In this document: positions 44,641 to 56,089 of the stretch, in pieces
Position numbering within the stretch: the stretch's first letter is position 1
How the letters are laid out: the number at the start of each line of letters is the position of its first letter
DNA from: Neoceratodus forsteri
Taxonomy: Eukaryota > Chordata > Ceratodontiformes > Ceratodontidae
Assembly: GCA_016271365.2 (NCBI GenBank)
Contig: CM028132.1
Span: 591,363,001-591,427,000, forward strand
Reading direction: 5' to 3'
DNA: 64,000 nucleotides
Made by a program: the position numbers and the translations under genes
The notes under the pieces: generated by a model
What the model was told of the DNA's origin: nothing
Seen by the model: only the letters and a program-made list of their open reading frames with translations
Databases searched by the model: none

Positions 44641-45829
44641 CCTCAGCACGGCCTAAACAGAAACTTTGTGTACTATGTACAGCAAGTGCGCGGAGCAATG
44701 CATTACCTTGTTTGCATGGACTGGAAACTACAGAGGTATGTTAACGGTCCGATACAACTTAAAGTCAGAAACCACTATGGCCCACTACAGAGAACCAAGA
44801 GCATGGCTAAAAAACAACCTGAAAATGATACCAGGTGCCTTATTAAACCAATACGGTACTATATGTATCAAGGGTAAATAAACAGTGCAGAGATAATACA
44901 GAGTCTCCCTCTCTCGCTAACAGGAAAAATTAAGAAAAAAAAGGGGAAAATTCCAGGGGTTGCAAACAGCAGCCAAGAGGACATATAGCCCAGTTAAATA
45001 CAACATCAGCAATAGCAGCACTGAGGTAGAGTACAAAAACAGAAAAAACTATAGTGTGTAAAAAATAAAAGGGACTCCTTCTAGTATGAAAAAGAAGCCT
45101 AAAAGAATGACAGGATACCAAGGTAGCAGAAGACCATGTGCATCCAGCATTGACCAAGTATGCCCATGCCCCAGGCAGGCAGAAATGAATAAGCTTTTTT
45201 TAACTCATTAACTCCTGGCGTATTTTGTGTCGGGTAAACAATGGATAGTTTGGACTTCACATTAGGGTGTAGCCAGACAAAATAAATATGTACACCAGGA
45301 CTGTGTTTTTGATCCATTTGGCACAATAAATACAACTTTTGTAACTCATGGCACTGGTTGCTGCCCCTCCCTCATTTATGGGTAAATACAGATGCAATAC
45401 ATCGCTCCTCAAACACCCACATACAAGCTCAGAGCCTGTAAAGCCCTGGGATGCAAAGACAGTATCAGTAACCAATTCTTCTACTTTTGACTGATGTGAA
45501 TAAAATTACATAAAGATTCTGCTGGTTCTGTGTTTTGTTTTCATGGTCAAAGGAAACAGTTCAAAACCTATTTGCTGCCCCCCTTAAATAAAATTGAACA
45601 CCATGGAGTACATGGAGTATGCCTGCCTACACCCATGCTTCATATGGAGCTATTGGAGGTAAAGAGGATTCCTAGAAACACCTGAGTGGTGTGGAATCCC
45701 TCCAAGCCCAAAGATAAAGTACCAGTGGATTGTAAGCAGCCACTGTTTAATCATTAATAAGAGTAAGAAATCTAAAAGATATCCAGAAATTGGTAACATA
45801 ACAGGATAAAGGAGTATCCTTCAGGTCAT

Positions 45830-46264
45830 ACCCTGAAAAATACCAGACTGCCATAGTATGGACAGAGCATTAGGAGCCATGCATGCAGGTGCAGAGATCT
45901 GAGGTTCAGATGCACCAAAGAACCCTTGGTCTGTGTCAGCACGTTTTTAGTAAGGGAGAGCCAAACTGGAGGCTCAACAGCCAAGTGCAGCAGGAGTGGG
46001 AACCAAATCTGATGAAACCAGAAAGGAACCATCAGTATTAGTGTGGCATGTTCCACCTGAAGTTTGAGCTAAATGTTCTGAATCATTGATATAGAAGGAA
46101 ATGCATAGAACTCTCCCCCCACCCCTACACCCTGGATATGGACAATGTGTCATGCATACAAACTCTTGGGCAAGAAGTGAGTGAACAAAACCAGGGAAGC
46201 ATTGCATTCTGTGTGAATGCAAAGAGATACATCTCTGGGTGACCCCAGCATTTGAAGAGGTCAC
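45830..46264 (-). pseudogene. DIRS-like pol, block after RNase H
   Basis: The frame reads GVTQRCISLHSHRMQCFPGF, later the FYAFP-like block, then ATLILMVPFWFHQIWFPLL. These correspond to the DLFA, YAFPP and ILIAPxW blocks that follow RNase H in DIRS. It is separated from RNase H by the LINE tail at 46270-46655. Confidence 0.65.
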
Positions 46265-46269
46265 TCACC

Positions 46270-46655
46270 ATGGACCTTCAAAAAGCACTTAAAGAATACA
46301 CTTCTAGCCTCATTGGCCTGTAACTGCTAGCATAGCTGTTAATTGATGTAGTCTTATTTTATTATCTTGCTGCTCAACCAGGTACTTACTGCCTGGTGTG
46401 ACAAATATTGAATATGCTATGTGTATTGAATGTACTATGTCATCAGTAAAGTAATTGCTACTGTACTATCAGTTTGATCCCTTCTCCAGGTTTGAACCTA
46501 TTGTAACCATGTATCATTGACACTACTGTAGCGTCCTGCTTTTTCTCTGTATGAAGACTTGCCTCTATATTATATGCCATCTATGGCCCGGGTTGTGCCT
46601 CTAAATGGTCCCTGGGACCACTGTACTTCCCGTTATCAAATACATAAATAAATGT
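46270..46655 (+). mobile_element. L2-like LINE 3' tail inside the second DIRS
   Basis: A non-coding plus-strand tail with the hairpin TGGTCC/GGACCA around CTG at 46606-46620, followed by CTGTACTTCCCGTTATC and AAATACATAAATAAATG at the end. It splits the DIRS between RNase H and the next block. Confidence 0.7.
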
Positions 46656-46659
46656 CAGC

Positions 46660-48040
46660 AGTTTCCACTCATGCTCCCTGGACAGTGACCGATTAGGATG
46701 GTCCTGAGGTCATGGGGAACACTGGGGAGAAATATGGCTGATAAAGTAAGGCTATGAGATAATCGCCAGTCTCACACTTTCATGGCTTCTCTGCAGAGGG
46801 GTAAGAGCATGCGCCTTGCCTATTAATATAGCACATGACATTGACAGTATCAGTTTTACCAGCAGAGGACCAGGGCTGATTTGAGTCTCAAAGGCCTGGA
46901 GGCCAAGAAAGACAGCCCTCATCTCTAAGACATTAATATGCAAAACCAGGCCCAGCCCAACCCATGACCCCATGGCAACGATGTGCCCCAGGATTCTGAG
47001 GCTGCTATGGTCAGGACCTGTACCAGAGTTTGGGGGAAAAACAGAACTCTTTGCAAGAGGTTTGATCTATTCCTCCACCACTGCAAAGCCTGGTGGAGAG
47101 GTGGTGTAACCAACAGATTACTGTCTGGTTTGTCTTTCTGCTGATCCCACTGAACATGGACATCCAGTGTGGAATGTGCATATGTAGCCTGGCCAAAGGT
47201 CTTGTAGATATGGTAGCAGCCATTAGACTCAGGAGATGGAGCATGGAATGGGCTGGGACAAAGTAGTTCTCATGGACCATCTGGGCATGTACTATCAGAT
47301 TGTCCACTCTGTCAGGAGGCAGGACAGCTCTACCTGTCGTTTTGACTAATACAATGTCCATGAAGCGGATAATTTGACAAGGAGTCAGGACAGATGTCTC
47401 ACTATTCACTGTGATCTCAAGTCCTGAAACAAATGTAAAGCATGGGACAGTGCATACTGAGCCATTTCCTTCAACTTGGCTTCCAGCAGCCAATCATCTA
47501 AATAAGGAAGACAAAAAGCCTATCTCCTTATGGTGGCTACAAGCACCCGATATACCTAGTAAATGTTCAGGTGTGGATGACGTCCAAATGGAGGGTACAG
47601 GATTGGAATGTTCCCCTGCCAGAGTAAAGCAGACATGTTTCCTGCAACTTTTCCTGATTTTGACATGGAAAGAGGCAACCTGCATGTCGGGTGGTACAGC
47701 GCCAATCCCTTTGCTGCAACATAGGGATGAAGGCCTGAAATGACATAATTCAAAATGTTTCATAATCTATAAATCTGTTTAGATCACACAGATCTAAAAT
47801 GGGTCTCAGGTCACCTGTCCATTTCAGAATCAGAAAATACTTGGAATAGAACTCACTGTTCCACTCAACACTGGGAACATGTTCAGCAGCTCTTTTGTCA
47901 GAAGGAGATCACTTCCTTCTGCAAAATGGCAGGTACATGGGAAAAAAGAAGCGTGGGGAGGAGGGTCCGCTGGAGGAGTGGATAAAACTTCCAACACATA
48001 CCTATTCTCTATGATATCAAGGACCTATTCATCCGTAGTA
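46660..48040 (-). pseudogene. DIRS-like RT and RNase H, intact YLDD
   Basis: The RT active site reads PYLDDWLLEAKLKEMAQ at about 47515-47465, complete where the other DIRS copy has lost it. After it come TVNSETSVLTPCQIIRFMD and TGRAVLPPDRVDNLI. RNase H carries INVLEMRAVFLGLQAFE (about 46935) and TVNVMCYINRQGACS (about 46840-46800). Frame changes surround the YLDD segment and the start of the RT. The element is non-functional despite this intact motif. Confidence 0.75.
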
Positions 48041-48045
48041 AACTC

Positions 48046-48290
48046 CTTCCATTTATTTAGTTAGATTTTGTTGACTAGAAAAGGAGGGCTAAACAATTCT
48101 GCCTATTTTCAGCCTCGTCCCTGGGGGATGGTGGGATACAAATGGAAACCAACTAACACTGAACCAGATTAAGCTGTTGGTGTTATTTATTTGCAAAGAA
48201 TGGAGGAAATGTGGCCAGGACACTGGGGAAATTCCCCTACTCTTTTCAATAAATGCAATGGGATCCTTAACAATCACCAGAATAGGCAGG
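48046..48290 (-). mobile_element. L2-like LINE 3' tail inside the second DIRS
   Basis: Read on the minus strand it has GAGGCTGAAAATAGGCAG, then TAGTCAACAAAATCTAACTAAATAAATGG at the end (48050-48079). It is the same tail type as 43943-44195. The right boundary is approximate. Confidence 0.6.
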
Positions 48291-48374
48291 CAAGATCTCA
48301 GTTTAACCGGTTATCCAAAAGACAGCACCTCAGTAGTGCAGCCCCCCCCCCCATGCTGCACTACAGTGTCAGTA

Positions 48375-48465
48375 TTGGGATTTAATGCAAGTTCCTGGTG
48401 TGGGGGTGGAACCCACAACCTTCTGATCTTCTGGCCTCAGAGGTGAGTGGGCAACCTGCTAAACC
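48375..48465 (-). repeat. tRNA-like SINE head
   Basis: The minus strand reads GGTTTAGCAGGTTGCCCACT (A-box side), and about 40 bases on GGTTGTGGGTTCCACCCC, a good B box. The spacing fits a tRNA-derived SINE head. The body beyond about 48375 was not classified. Confidence 0.55.
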
Positions 48466-48720
48466 CCTAAAACCGCACTTTAAGTGGAAGGATATACAGC
48501 CCCCATCTGCACCCCTGAGAGTAATAGTGGAGTAAGAAAAAAAGGGAGTCCTGGTAAAGGAAACTCCTCTGATAGGATGGTACAAGCATGTGAACCCAGA
48601 ACAGTAAACCCTGTGTCACAAAGGCTGCCATCATGGACAGTATCAGAGGCCAGAAGAGTGAAACAGTATCCCCCATGGTCCTTGGGCTCCTCCTGGTCCC
48701 AGGCCAGAGTTTGGTCAGGG

Positions 48721-48924
48721 TCTTTTTTTTTTTTTTTACCTTTGTTTTACCAGGTGAAACACACTAAGCTGAAAGCTTGTTTACAGGTGCAACCTGGGAG
48801 CACAGGGAAGTTAAGTGACTTGCTCAGGGTCACACAGTATGCAAGTGGGGGCTGTGAGATTCAAACTCAGGTCTCCAGGTTTGCAGCTCAGAGCCTTAAA
48901 CCACTGCGCTATACTGCCTCCCTA
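48721..48924 (-). repeat. tRNA-derived MIR/CORE-like SINE, nearly complete
   Basis: Read on the minus strand it starts AGGGAGGCAGTATAGCGCAG (A box region), has GAGTTTGAATCTCACAG (B box), and then the core CACTTGCATACTGTGTGACC with GAGCAAGTCACTTAACTTC. It ends in a run of A (plus-strand T run at 48723-48738). It is longer and better kept than the related copy at 27714-27830. Confidence 0.85.
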
Positions 48925-50584
48925 AGGTCTAGGTCCTCCTGAATTGTATCAAGAGGCCATTGCATGGCACAGGCTTTCCAAGCAGCTCCTGAACCTCAAG
49001 GTGGTTAGGAGAAGCATAAAGGTGCAATACTGAAGCTACAAGGTAAGAGGCCTGGGGATCTAGAAGTGAAGATCCTCCAGGGCCCAGAAAACATGCAGGA
49101 GTATTCTTCCACATATGAATGTCTCTTTCTAGCTGGCCCAGTGGTGCTGAGGTTGAGGTACTGGACACCACACCTCATGTTACACCGACAACCTGGGTTT
49201 GGGAGCGACCTAGGGGTGCCAGTATGGGGGGTGGGGGTGGGAGCTGGATCAAGCATTGGCTCTCCTTTCCTGGGTAAGGGGCAGGGTTGCCTGCTTATAG
49301 TTCCGACTCGCCATCACCGAATGTTGGTTCAGTGCTGGCACAGATGGCCAACAGCATGGCTGGAAGGAGGGGCATCCTGAATGGCAGCGTGCGCGTGCGC
49401 TCCACACGCCGCATGCTACATCAGGGATATGTGGGTGTAGGGGTCGAGAGAAAACCTACAAAACCCAGAAGTCAACATTTAAAAAAAATGTCTCTTTCTG
49501 CCTTGTTTGGTACATGGGAGGTAGGATCAAGGAGGTGGAGGTCCAACTTCCAGGAACTCTATCTACTACCATACCAAGGACCTCTTTAGAGTAACTGAAA
49601 GGTTCTTAAGAGGATTCAGAAATACAGGGGTCCAAGACTATTCCATGTGGGTCCCCACCACTGTAGAAGGCATGCCTGGAGAACAGGTCTGTCATATAGA
49701 AATCTTTTTCTCCATCTAAGTCTTCCATTATCTTTTCAATGGCCAAAAGTTCCTCTGAAAGCTAAGCCCAGTCAACGAAACTGCATGTACCACCAATGGT
49801 GTAAACCTTGACGATACTCAGCAATGGACTCAGTGTGAAAATGCCATTTGCACCTAATCCAAGTCAACAATACCCACTAAGGGTTGTTCCATGACTGTAT
49901 GTATGGATGTAGATGATGGCCAGACAATGTCCGTAGTAAGTATGGTGATGTCAGAGCCAAGCCCCAACCTTGATGTATTCTGAACGGTCGAGGGGCTGAA
50001 ATCAATAATGCCAAAATAGATGATGATGAGGACTTAAAGGCTTCCAGCAGTGGCAACAGCATGAAGGTTCTGCCGATTACCCGGTGATGATTGAGCTGTC
50101 CACCATGGTGGATTAGCCACGCAGAATTCTTGGTACCAGAAACTAGCCTTGGATTCACATCCTGGGCCTTTGATGCCATGTTACTGTTACTGGAAAATGC
50201 ACTTAGAATGTTCCAGCATCATTCCTGAGGCCCAGAAAGAAATATCTGGTTCAGATAGTGAGGAGGCTGGGACAAAAAAGACCCATAAATGTGGTCTGCA
50301 AATCAGGAATAAGGAAGACTGGATGATCAACAATGGAAAGTATGTAGTCAGCAACTTGAAGAATTTTGTAACACAGCAACAAAAATTGCAGAGCTGTTTC
50401 TTCTGCAGGTCCGACATAAATTTTGCAGGAGAAAGAACTAAACAACAATGCGGCCACCCACGATTATATAGGCACCAACACTGCATGTCATGAAGGTTAT
50501 CTCCTGGTTAGCAAAAGTTTTTGAATGGTCCTAACACTGACAGCTTACAGTTCTAAAGGTGTAGTCCAATGGAGGAGGTGTCCT

Positions 50585-50790
50585 CGATGGAGATCATGTT
50601 TAACCATGTTTTAAATACCATGTTCCTACCATGTTTAACCATGTTCATTGATTTTAACCTTGCAATGCACATGTTTGATAGTGAAACTCTAACTATGGTT
50701 ATTTCATAGTTTTTGAACATGATTATTGAAAGGCAACTACCATGTTCAAAACATGGTCAGACATGAAATATGGTAACCATGGCAGTGGGG
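50585..50790. repeat. Compact ACCATGTT/AACATGGT foldback repeat
   Basis: The left end reads CATGTTTAACCATGTTTTAA and the right end CATGTTCAAAACATGGTC. Both halves hold several ACCATG motifs, so the unit can fold back. It is the shortest and clearest of the three such blocks (others at 29340 and 42560) and may be the complete form of a small MITE. Confidence 0.5.
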
Positions 50791-52961
50791 GGGAAGGGTA
50801 TCTGTGCTGAGGCACTGGAGGTCTTTGAAGCGATGGTCATGGTATTTGAGGTTCACACTAGCGCCAACAATATCAAGGGCACCCACGCAGTACTTGACCT
50901 TTTTAGCGCCACATTGACTCCATGGTAAGAGTCACACTGCTGCCTGAGTAAAAGTAAAAATTGTTGTAACCAACAGGGACGAGGCAGGTGTGGAAGGTCA
51001 CCTTAAAGAAGGTGCAAATGTTTTATGGGCATCTGAACTTCCCCTGCAGGTTAATTCCCAAGGTGTGGTAATTTTGTAAGCAAGACAGCAAAGGCAGTGG
51101 CTTGGGTGAAAGTGCCTCACCACTTTATCAGGGTCACAGGGGACATCTGAGAAGATCTCAGAATCTGGGCAGATTTCCTGGGCCACTTCAGTGAGGTAGC
51201 AATATGGCAGGCACCGGCCGCCTCCAGCCAGGACCTCAAATTCTATATAGATGTGTCTGGTGGGGGTTGGGGGAATTTGGAATCTTTTGCCAAGAGGTAT
51301 AGTGTGCATTCTGTGGCCACAAGCATTGCACAATGAAGAAATAACTTTTGGAATGTTTTGCCCATTGTAGTAGCATGGGACATGTGAGGCAGGAAGGAAA
51401 AAGTGGTGTTTTGGTTTGGGATAATATGGGAGTGGTGCAGATTATGAACAACCAGACAACACACTGTGGGAAGGTGATTGGATTAATGTGGTAGGGTGGC
51501 CCCTGCCATTGTTTTGTTGTTTGTAAAGAAGGGGTTGGGGACATACATGGTAAATGGTATTGCCATGATAAGGCCTTCCCCAAGGCACCAGCAAAATAAC
51601 ATAGGAAGCTTTGATTCAGTAAAGAGAGAACTAGGTTAGCAGAAAAAGAGTAATTAAAACACTCAAACACTCCCTTTCTTATCTGTTTAGCTGTGCAGCT
51701 TCTGTCTTCTCTGTTTCTGTATTTCCTGCTGTCTCTCCTATCACCCAGGCAGGCTCTGTTCTGTTTTTATTCCACCCCACCCCCACCCCATAAAAGGGAG
51801 AAATGCAACTTAGCCCTGACTGATTCTCCCCATGTAAAAATCCTTTGTAAAAAGGCCAGGGTAAGCTGGCAGCTAGGTGAGAGGCAATAATTTTATATAG
51901 GCATAGCCTGTTTTAAAAGTTAATTATGAGCCACGATTTGCACAGTTCTGTTTATGTGGGCACATTCCTGTGGAGTACTGTGATCCCTACGGGGCACTGA
52001 GCACTTTTTACATTTTTTTGTTCATGCTGGAAATTATTAATATATGAATTCTGCAAAAGCAATTAAAAGGCTGAAGTGTTTTACCCCCAGCATGTTGCTA
52101 CCAGCAGGGAATTACTTTTTGGTATAGTAGTGTGTGATCCACGATATATAGTCTTGCCTCTGAGTTCATCTTTAATCTTTAGAGCAGTTGGTTATTTTTT
52201 TCTGGGTTTAGTCAACCCTAATTTGATGCACTGATCCTCCTAAGAGTGGTGCCCTGAGCTTTTAGGAATTGACAGTTAGCTACTCCACCCTGCCCCACAC
52301 GACCCTTGTGGACTATTGTGGCATAGCTTCTCACTCTGAGACAAAACTCTGCCCCAAAAAATTAAAACCACAAAATGAACCCTCCTCTGCAATACAGTTG
52401 CAAGGGATAAAATCCCACTTTGTGACCCACCTCTATTTTGTCTCAAGACTGCGGAGCCACGGGTACCTATTGACACATGCAGTCATGCATCCAGTCACAC
52501 AGACTGGCACATTCAAGGCTGCAGCCCTCATTTCCAGCTCAACTAACCAGGTAACTTTGAGGTCCTGTCCATCTCAGCCTTTCCAGGCCAGCCACCTGGA
52601 CTGCCCACAGTCACTGAAGCCACTTGACCAAGACTGCGCCTCACATCATGAGGGTAGATCAACACATCCCAGTCTTCTCAAACTTAAGCCATGACCCCTC
52701 AGCCAGCAATCTGTCAACTAATCCCCAGGAAAGCTTGCTACCAAAAACCCTCTCCTCCTCCACCCTGAAAGCTCTACTTACCTAGTTACCCTCAGAGTCC
52801 CCTAACAGGGTCCCACTGCTCTGTCTGTCACCCCACAGAGACAGAGAGAGCACAAGAACATTTTTCAAAAACAGATATGCTAAAGGATGGGCATGCCACA
52901 ACATTTGATAAGTATGGGTTTTACACAACAACTAAAATTGGAGAGCATGTCTCCTTATGGC
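50791..52961. other. No confidently identified gene
   Basis: Minus-strand open stretches at 50998-51333 and 51236-51670 have several Cys and Pro residues. They could be further decayed DIRS gag, but no motif supports it. The plus-strand ORF at 52269-52694 shows no family features. Confidence 0.35.
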
Positions 52962-53640
52962 CATCAATCAATCAAACTTTATTTAACCAGGCAAATCATC
53001 TTGAGCAAGCTCATTTGCAAGATGGTCTTGGGTAGGATAGTACAGAATCAAATACACTTGATACAAGACTGGTAAATACAGAGAAATGGCAGTAACATCA
53101 GAAGCAAATACAGAGTGAATAGCTATGCAAACATAATTGAGGGTGACACCTAGACAGAGTATCAACATGTACACAAGGCAGGAGTAACTGACTAGGCATA
53201 GTACAGACTGACCAAGGGGTGTCCCTATGAGGGATAGGATGGAGGGATGGGAGAAAGGGAGAGGGAGGGTGACTAGGGGGAGGGGAAGGTTAACACAACC
53301 AAATATATGAGCATAGAGAGAGGGAAAGGAAAGGAGGAGAAGTACTAGTTATTGCAAAGGAGCACTAGTTGTATGTGTAAGGTGCTGGGTAAATGAGGAG
53401 CCAAGCAGGGAGGTCAGAGGGAGATCACCTGCGTCAGGCACATACATCCCTGAGATTGTGGGCAAGCAACAGCTTAAAGGTATGTGGACCCAGAAGGGAA
53501 GAGAACCTTAACGTCTTTTGCATGGTGTTCCAGAGGGTGGGAAATAAGAAGTTAATAGCAGCCAGACCATGCTGTGTCCTTATTCTGAGCACCTTGAAGG
53601 AGACAAGAGAGGTGCTCCTTAGTCCATATGTTCCTTTTAA
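52962..53640 (-). mobile_element. L2-like LINE 3' end inserted in the retroviral unit
   Basis: The minus strand encodes INFLFPTLWNTMQKTLRF, then LGPHTFKLLLAHNLRD, an L2-like ORF2 end (FxxLWN, then FKxxL). A 3' UTR follows, ending near 52962. Its hairpin is nested: CATCTTG (52998-53004) with CAAGATG (53018-53024), and GAGC with GCTC around AA (53003-53012). The right edge at 53640 cuts the env-like sequence precisely where the other retroviral copy (57715) continues. Confidence 0.75.
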
Positions 53641-55635
53641 GAGCAGCTTGTAACAAGGACAAAGAACTATTTGGGATAATTTAGCATTAGGCCTACCCTG
53701 AAAAGTTTCTTTGGAGAGTTTGCCACAGGAGAATTTGTCCTTGCAATGTGGATTGCCACTTAATTTGCAGGGTAGATTTATTAGGAGCAACAACTGAGGC
53801 AGTGAGGTAAGTGTTAGAACCTTTTGGACAATAATTAAACTGTTAGGTATTTTGATGGATACTTTCTTTGGAGGAGATGCGGATGATTAAGGTATGGTAG
53901 GAGGTTTGGTACCATGCCTTGGATGCAGGGATAACTTTTGAGATTAGGAGAAAGTGGAACAAGATAGCCATCTTGTCGTGTATTTGAAAAGCAAAATTAA
54001 ACATTAGTAGGTTAGTACTATTCCGCCCAATGGGGTGAGGAAAAGTAATTAAGCTTTTTGTACAGTTTTAGTTGGTTTTGCATGTAACCATTTGTCAGTT
54101 TGTTATTTTGCAGGAGTCTAACCTGATAGACTGCCGGACTGAGCTTGTTGACAATGGGGTAAGGGCCTTCCCATTTATTAGAGAAGGAATGGGTGGGGTG
54201 TGCAAATTGAAGGATCATTACTTGATTTTTAACCTGCCAATCCACTTCTTGTGCGTGCTTGTCAAACTGTATTTTGGACTGTTGCTGGGCCTTGCCCATG
54301 CAGTGGGCAGCATACAAGTGTGTGTGTATGAGGTTTGTTTTGATTTTTTTACATATTGGTCTACAGACACACGGTCTGAAGTGAGGGTGTGCAGGTCAAA
54401 CAACAGGTATTCAGGTAATCTCATTTGTCTTTCAGTCATCACCTCAATGGGTGTCAACTGGGTGGTGGCTGTGGGTAATAAGGAGTAATGGCAATAGGGA
54501 AACCCAAGTTCTGGGATTGTCCTCAATGAATTTGGAAAGCATCTGCTTAATCCGTCTGTTGGCTTTTTTTACTTGACCTGAAGATTGGGAGTGGTAGGGT
54601 ATGTGGAACTTTTGTTGAACTCCAAGGAGTTCAAGGGATTTTATTAACTACCTGTAAACTGGTTTCTTTGTCTGAGTCTACCTTAAGAGTGGGCCCCACC
54701 TGGAGGAAATTTGTTCCACCAGGTTTTGGCAGTGGTTTTAGCAGTGCAAGTCTTGGTGGGGAAAGCTTCAACCAATTAGAGAAGAGATCAATTACCACAA
54801 GAGCATAACTGTTATTTCTGCTGGTATTGGTCAGGGGGCCAATAAAATCAATCTGTATGGCATGCCATGGGCCAGAGTGTCTTTGTGGTAGAAGTTTGGC
54901 ATTTTTTTTGGTAGGGATGGGGTAGTTTTGTGCACAAACAAGGCAGTTATCTATGTACTGTTTAACATCTTTGGTGACACCAGGCCACCAGGCAGTGGTC
55001 TTGAGCCTCTGGAGGGTGTTTTCCGCTTCCTGGTGTCCACCAGTGGGTGTATTGTGTACATAGTGCAAGAATTCAGACCTACGATGTCTAAGGGACCACC
55101 CACAATTTGGTGGTGGAATCATCTGGTTGGTACCAGATGAGCTTGTCATTTGGTGACAAGTGTAACTTACCTTTATGCCTCTGGTAGGGGCTATGTGTGG
55201 GAAGTTTCTCTTTAGTACCTTTGTCAAGGAACCTGAACACTTCTCTGAGTTTGGTGTCAACATGTTGGGCTGCTGAGAGGTCCAAGGGGGAAAAGGGTTC
55301 AGGCTTTTTTTTTGACTGCTGCAATGTGTGTGGCTGCATTGGCCTCTGGATGGTTTATTATCTATGTGCCCCCCCTGGGCCCCTTCCTTGGTAAGGGTGT
55401 CTGCTGTGTCATTGAAGGCATAATAGGGGTCAATCAGAGAATGATCTTTGACTTTGTGTACATAGAGTTTGTGTGCAAACTTTTGTGCCAGTGAATGTAT
55501 GTATATCACCAGTTCTTTGTACTTCACTAGACTGCCATTAGAAGACAGGAAGGGGTTTTTCTGCCAGAAAGAAAGAAATTCTGTAAGAGAACAGCAAACC
55601 CAGTTAGAGTTTGTGAAAATGATGGTATTCTCAGT
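53641..55635 (-). mobile_element. Endogenous retrovirus-like fragment, left copy
   Basis: A minus-strand unit with the end of RNase H, a complete but broken integrase and the start of an env-like region. It is an inverted copy of 56060-57720. At the left the env-like part is cut by a LINE at 53640. At the right it stops at the base of a hairpin (55636-55756). No LTR is visible. Class could not be assigned; the single-unit integrase with QSSGQV suggests a retrovirus-like rather than gypsy integrase. Confidence 0.75.
54020..55632 (-). pseudogene. Retrovirus-like pol: RNase H end and integrase, left copy
   Basis: The RNase H part (55630-55390) has a TNSN motif, in which the usual Asp is changed, and a FNDTADTLTKEGA end. 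The integrase follows: an H-x3-H...C-x2-C zinc module (HYVHNTPTGGH, CLVC, about 55060-54930), then QIDFIGPLTN (first catalytic Asp, about 54865), DSDKETS (second, about 54670) and QSSGQVKKANR (about 54570). The last has Lys at the position of catalytic Glu. The C-terminal segment ends with LKLYK near 54060. Indels break the frame, for example near 54640 and 55130. Confidence 0.8.
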
Positions 55636-55756
55636 TTCGGTGGTGCCGTCGGGACCAGGCTTGGGACTGCTCCCCCCCATCATGGGGGCTGCCATGTTGG
55701 CATCTCCCGGGGGGTTGGGGAGCAGGCCCAAGCCTTGTCCCGATGGCACCACCGAA
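55636..55756. repeat. Hairpin at the centre of the head-to-head retroviral copies
   Basis: The arms at 55636-55675 and 55717-55756 are 40 bases each and pair with three mismatches; both begin TTCGGTGGTGCC. The loop has a further short CCCCAT/ATGGGG self-match. It directly abuts the RNase H end of the left copy. It may be a small MITE or the scar of the inversion. Confidence 0.85.
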
Positions 55757-56089
55757 CCCGATAGCCATAATTAATGTGAAAGACAGGCAGGAGATAGAAA
55801 GAATGATTGATAATGCGGTGAATAGTGTGCCATTCGGAAAGGAATAAGCAAGTTTTAAAAGGCCAAATTAGACAGCTTATTCATGAAACTGGTACACAGG
55901 ATGGCATAGTCCGCTTCGGTAGCGGAAGCGCAGCTCAGGCAACCCTGGATGGTGCCGAGGAAATGTACCTCCACCTGATCGTCCCAATAATCCCTTACAA
56001 ATGGTCTACTCTGTTCAGCAAATAACTGACAGCATTGGTCGGATGAGTCCGTCCGACAACCTCAGCTAAACCTCTCAGCAGCCCAACCT

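Larger units (their letters stand above)
44460..50180 (-). mobile_element. Second DIRS-like element, old and interrupted
   Basis: On the minus strand the order RT (about 48040-47400), RNase H (47050-46660), post-RNase H block (46264-45830) and recombinase end (44640-44470) is that of a DIRS. LINE tails at 46270-46655 and 48046-48290 and SINEs at 48375-48465 and 48721-48924 have inserted in it. Upstream (48480-50180) open Ser/Pro-rich stretches may be its gag. I could not identify its terminal repeats, so both ends are approximate. It is a different subfamily from the copy at 32528-38243. Confidence 0.7.

Noticed and set aside
52269..52694. 141-codon plus-strand open frame
   Set aside because: No domain, signal or family resemblance was seen, and it lies in repeat-rich sequence. 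It is too short to claim as a gene.
56037..56058. GGATGAGTCCGTCC resembling a hammerhead ribozyme core
   Set aside because: The CUGAUGA start and the GAAA box are not both present, and no three-stem fold can be drawn around it. Probably chance.
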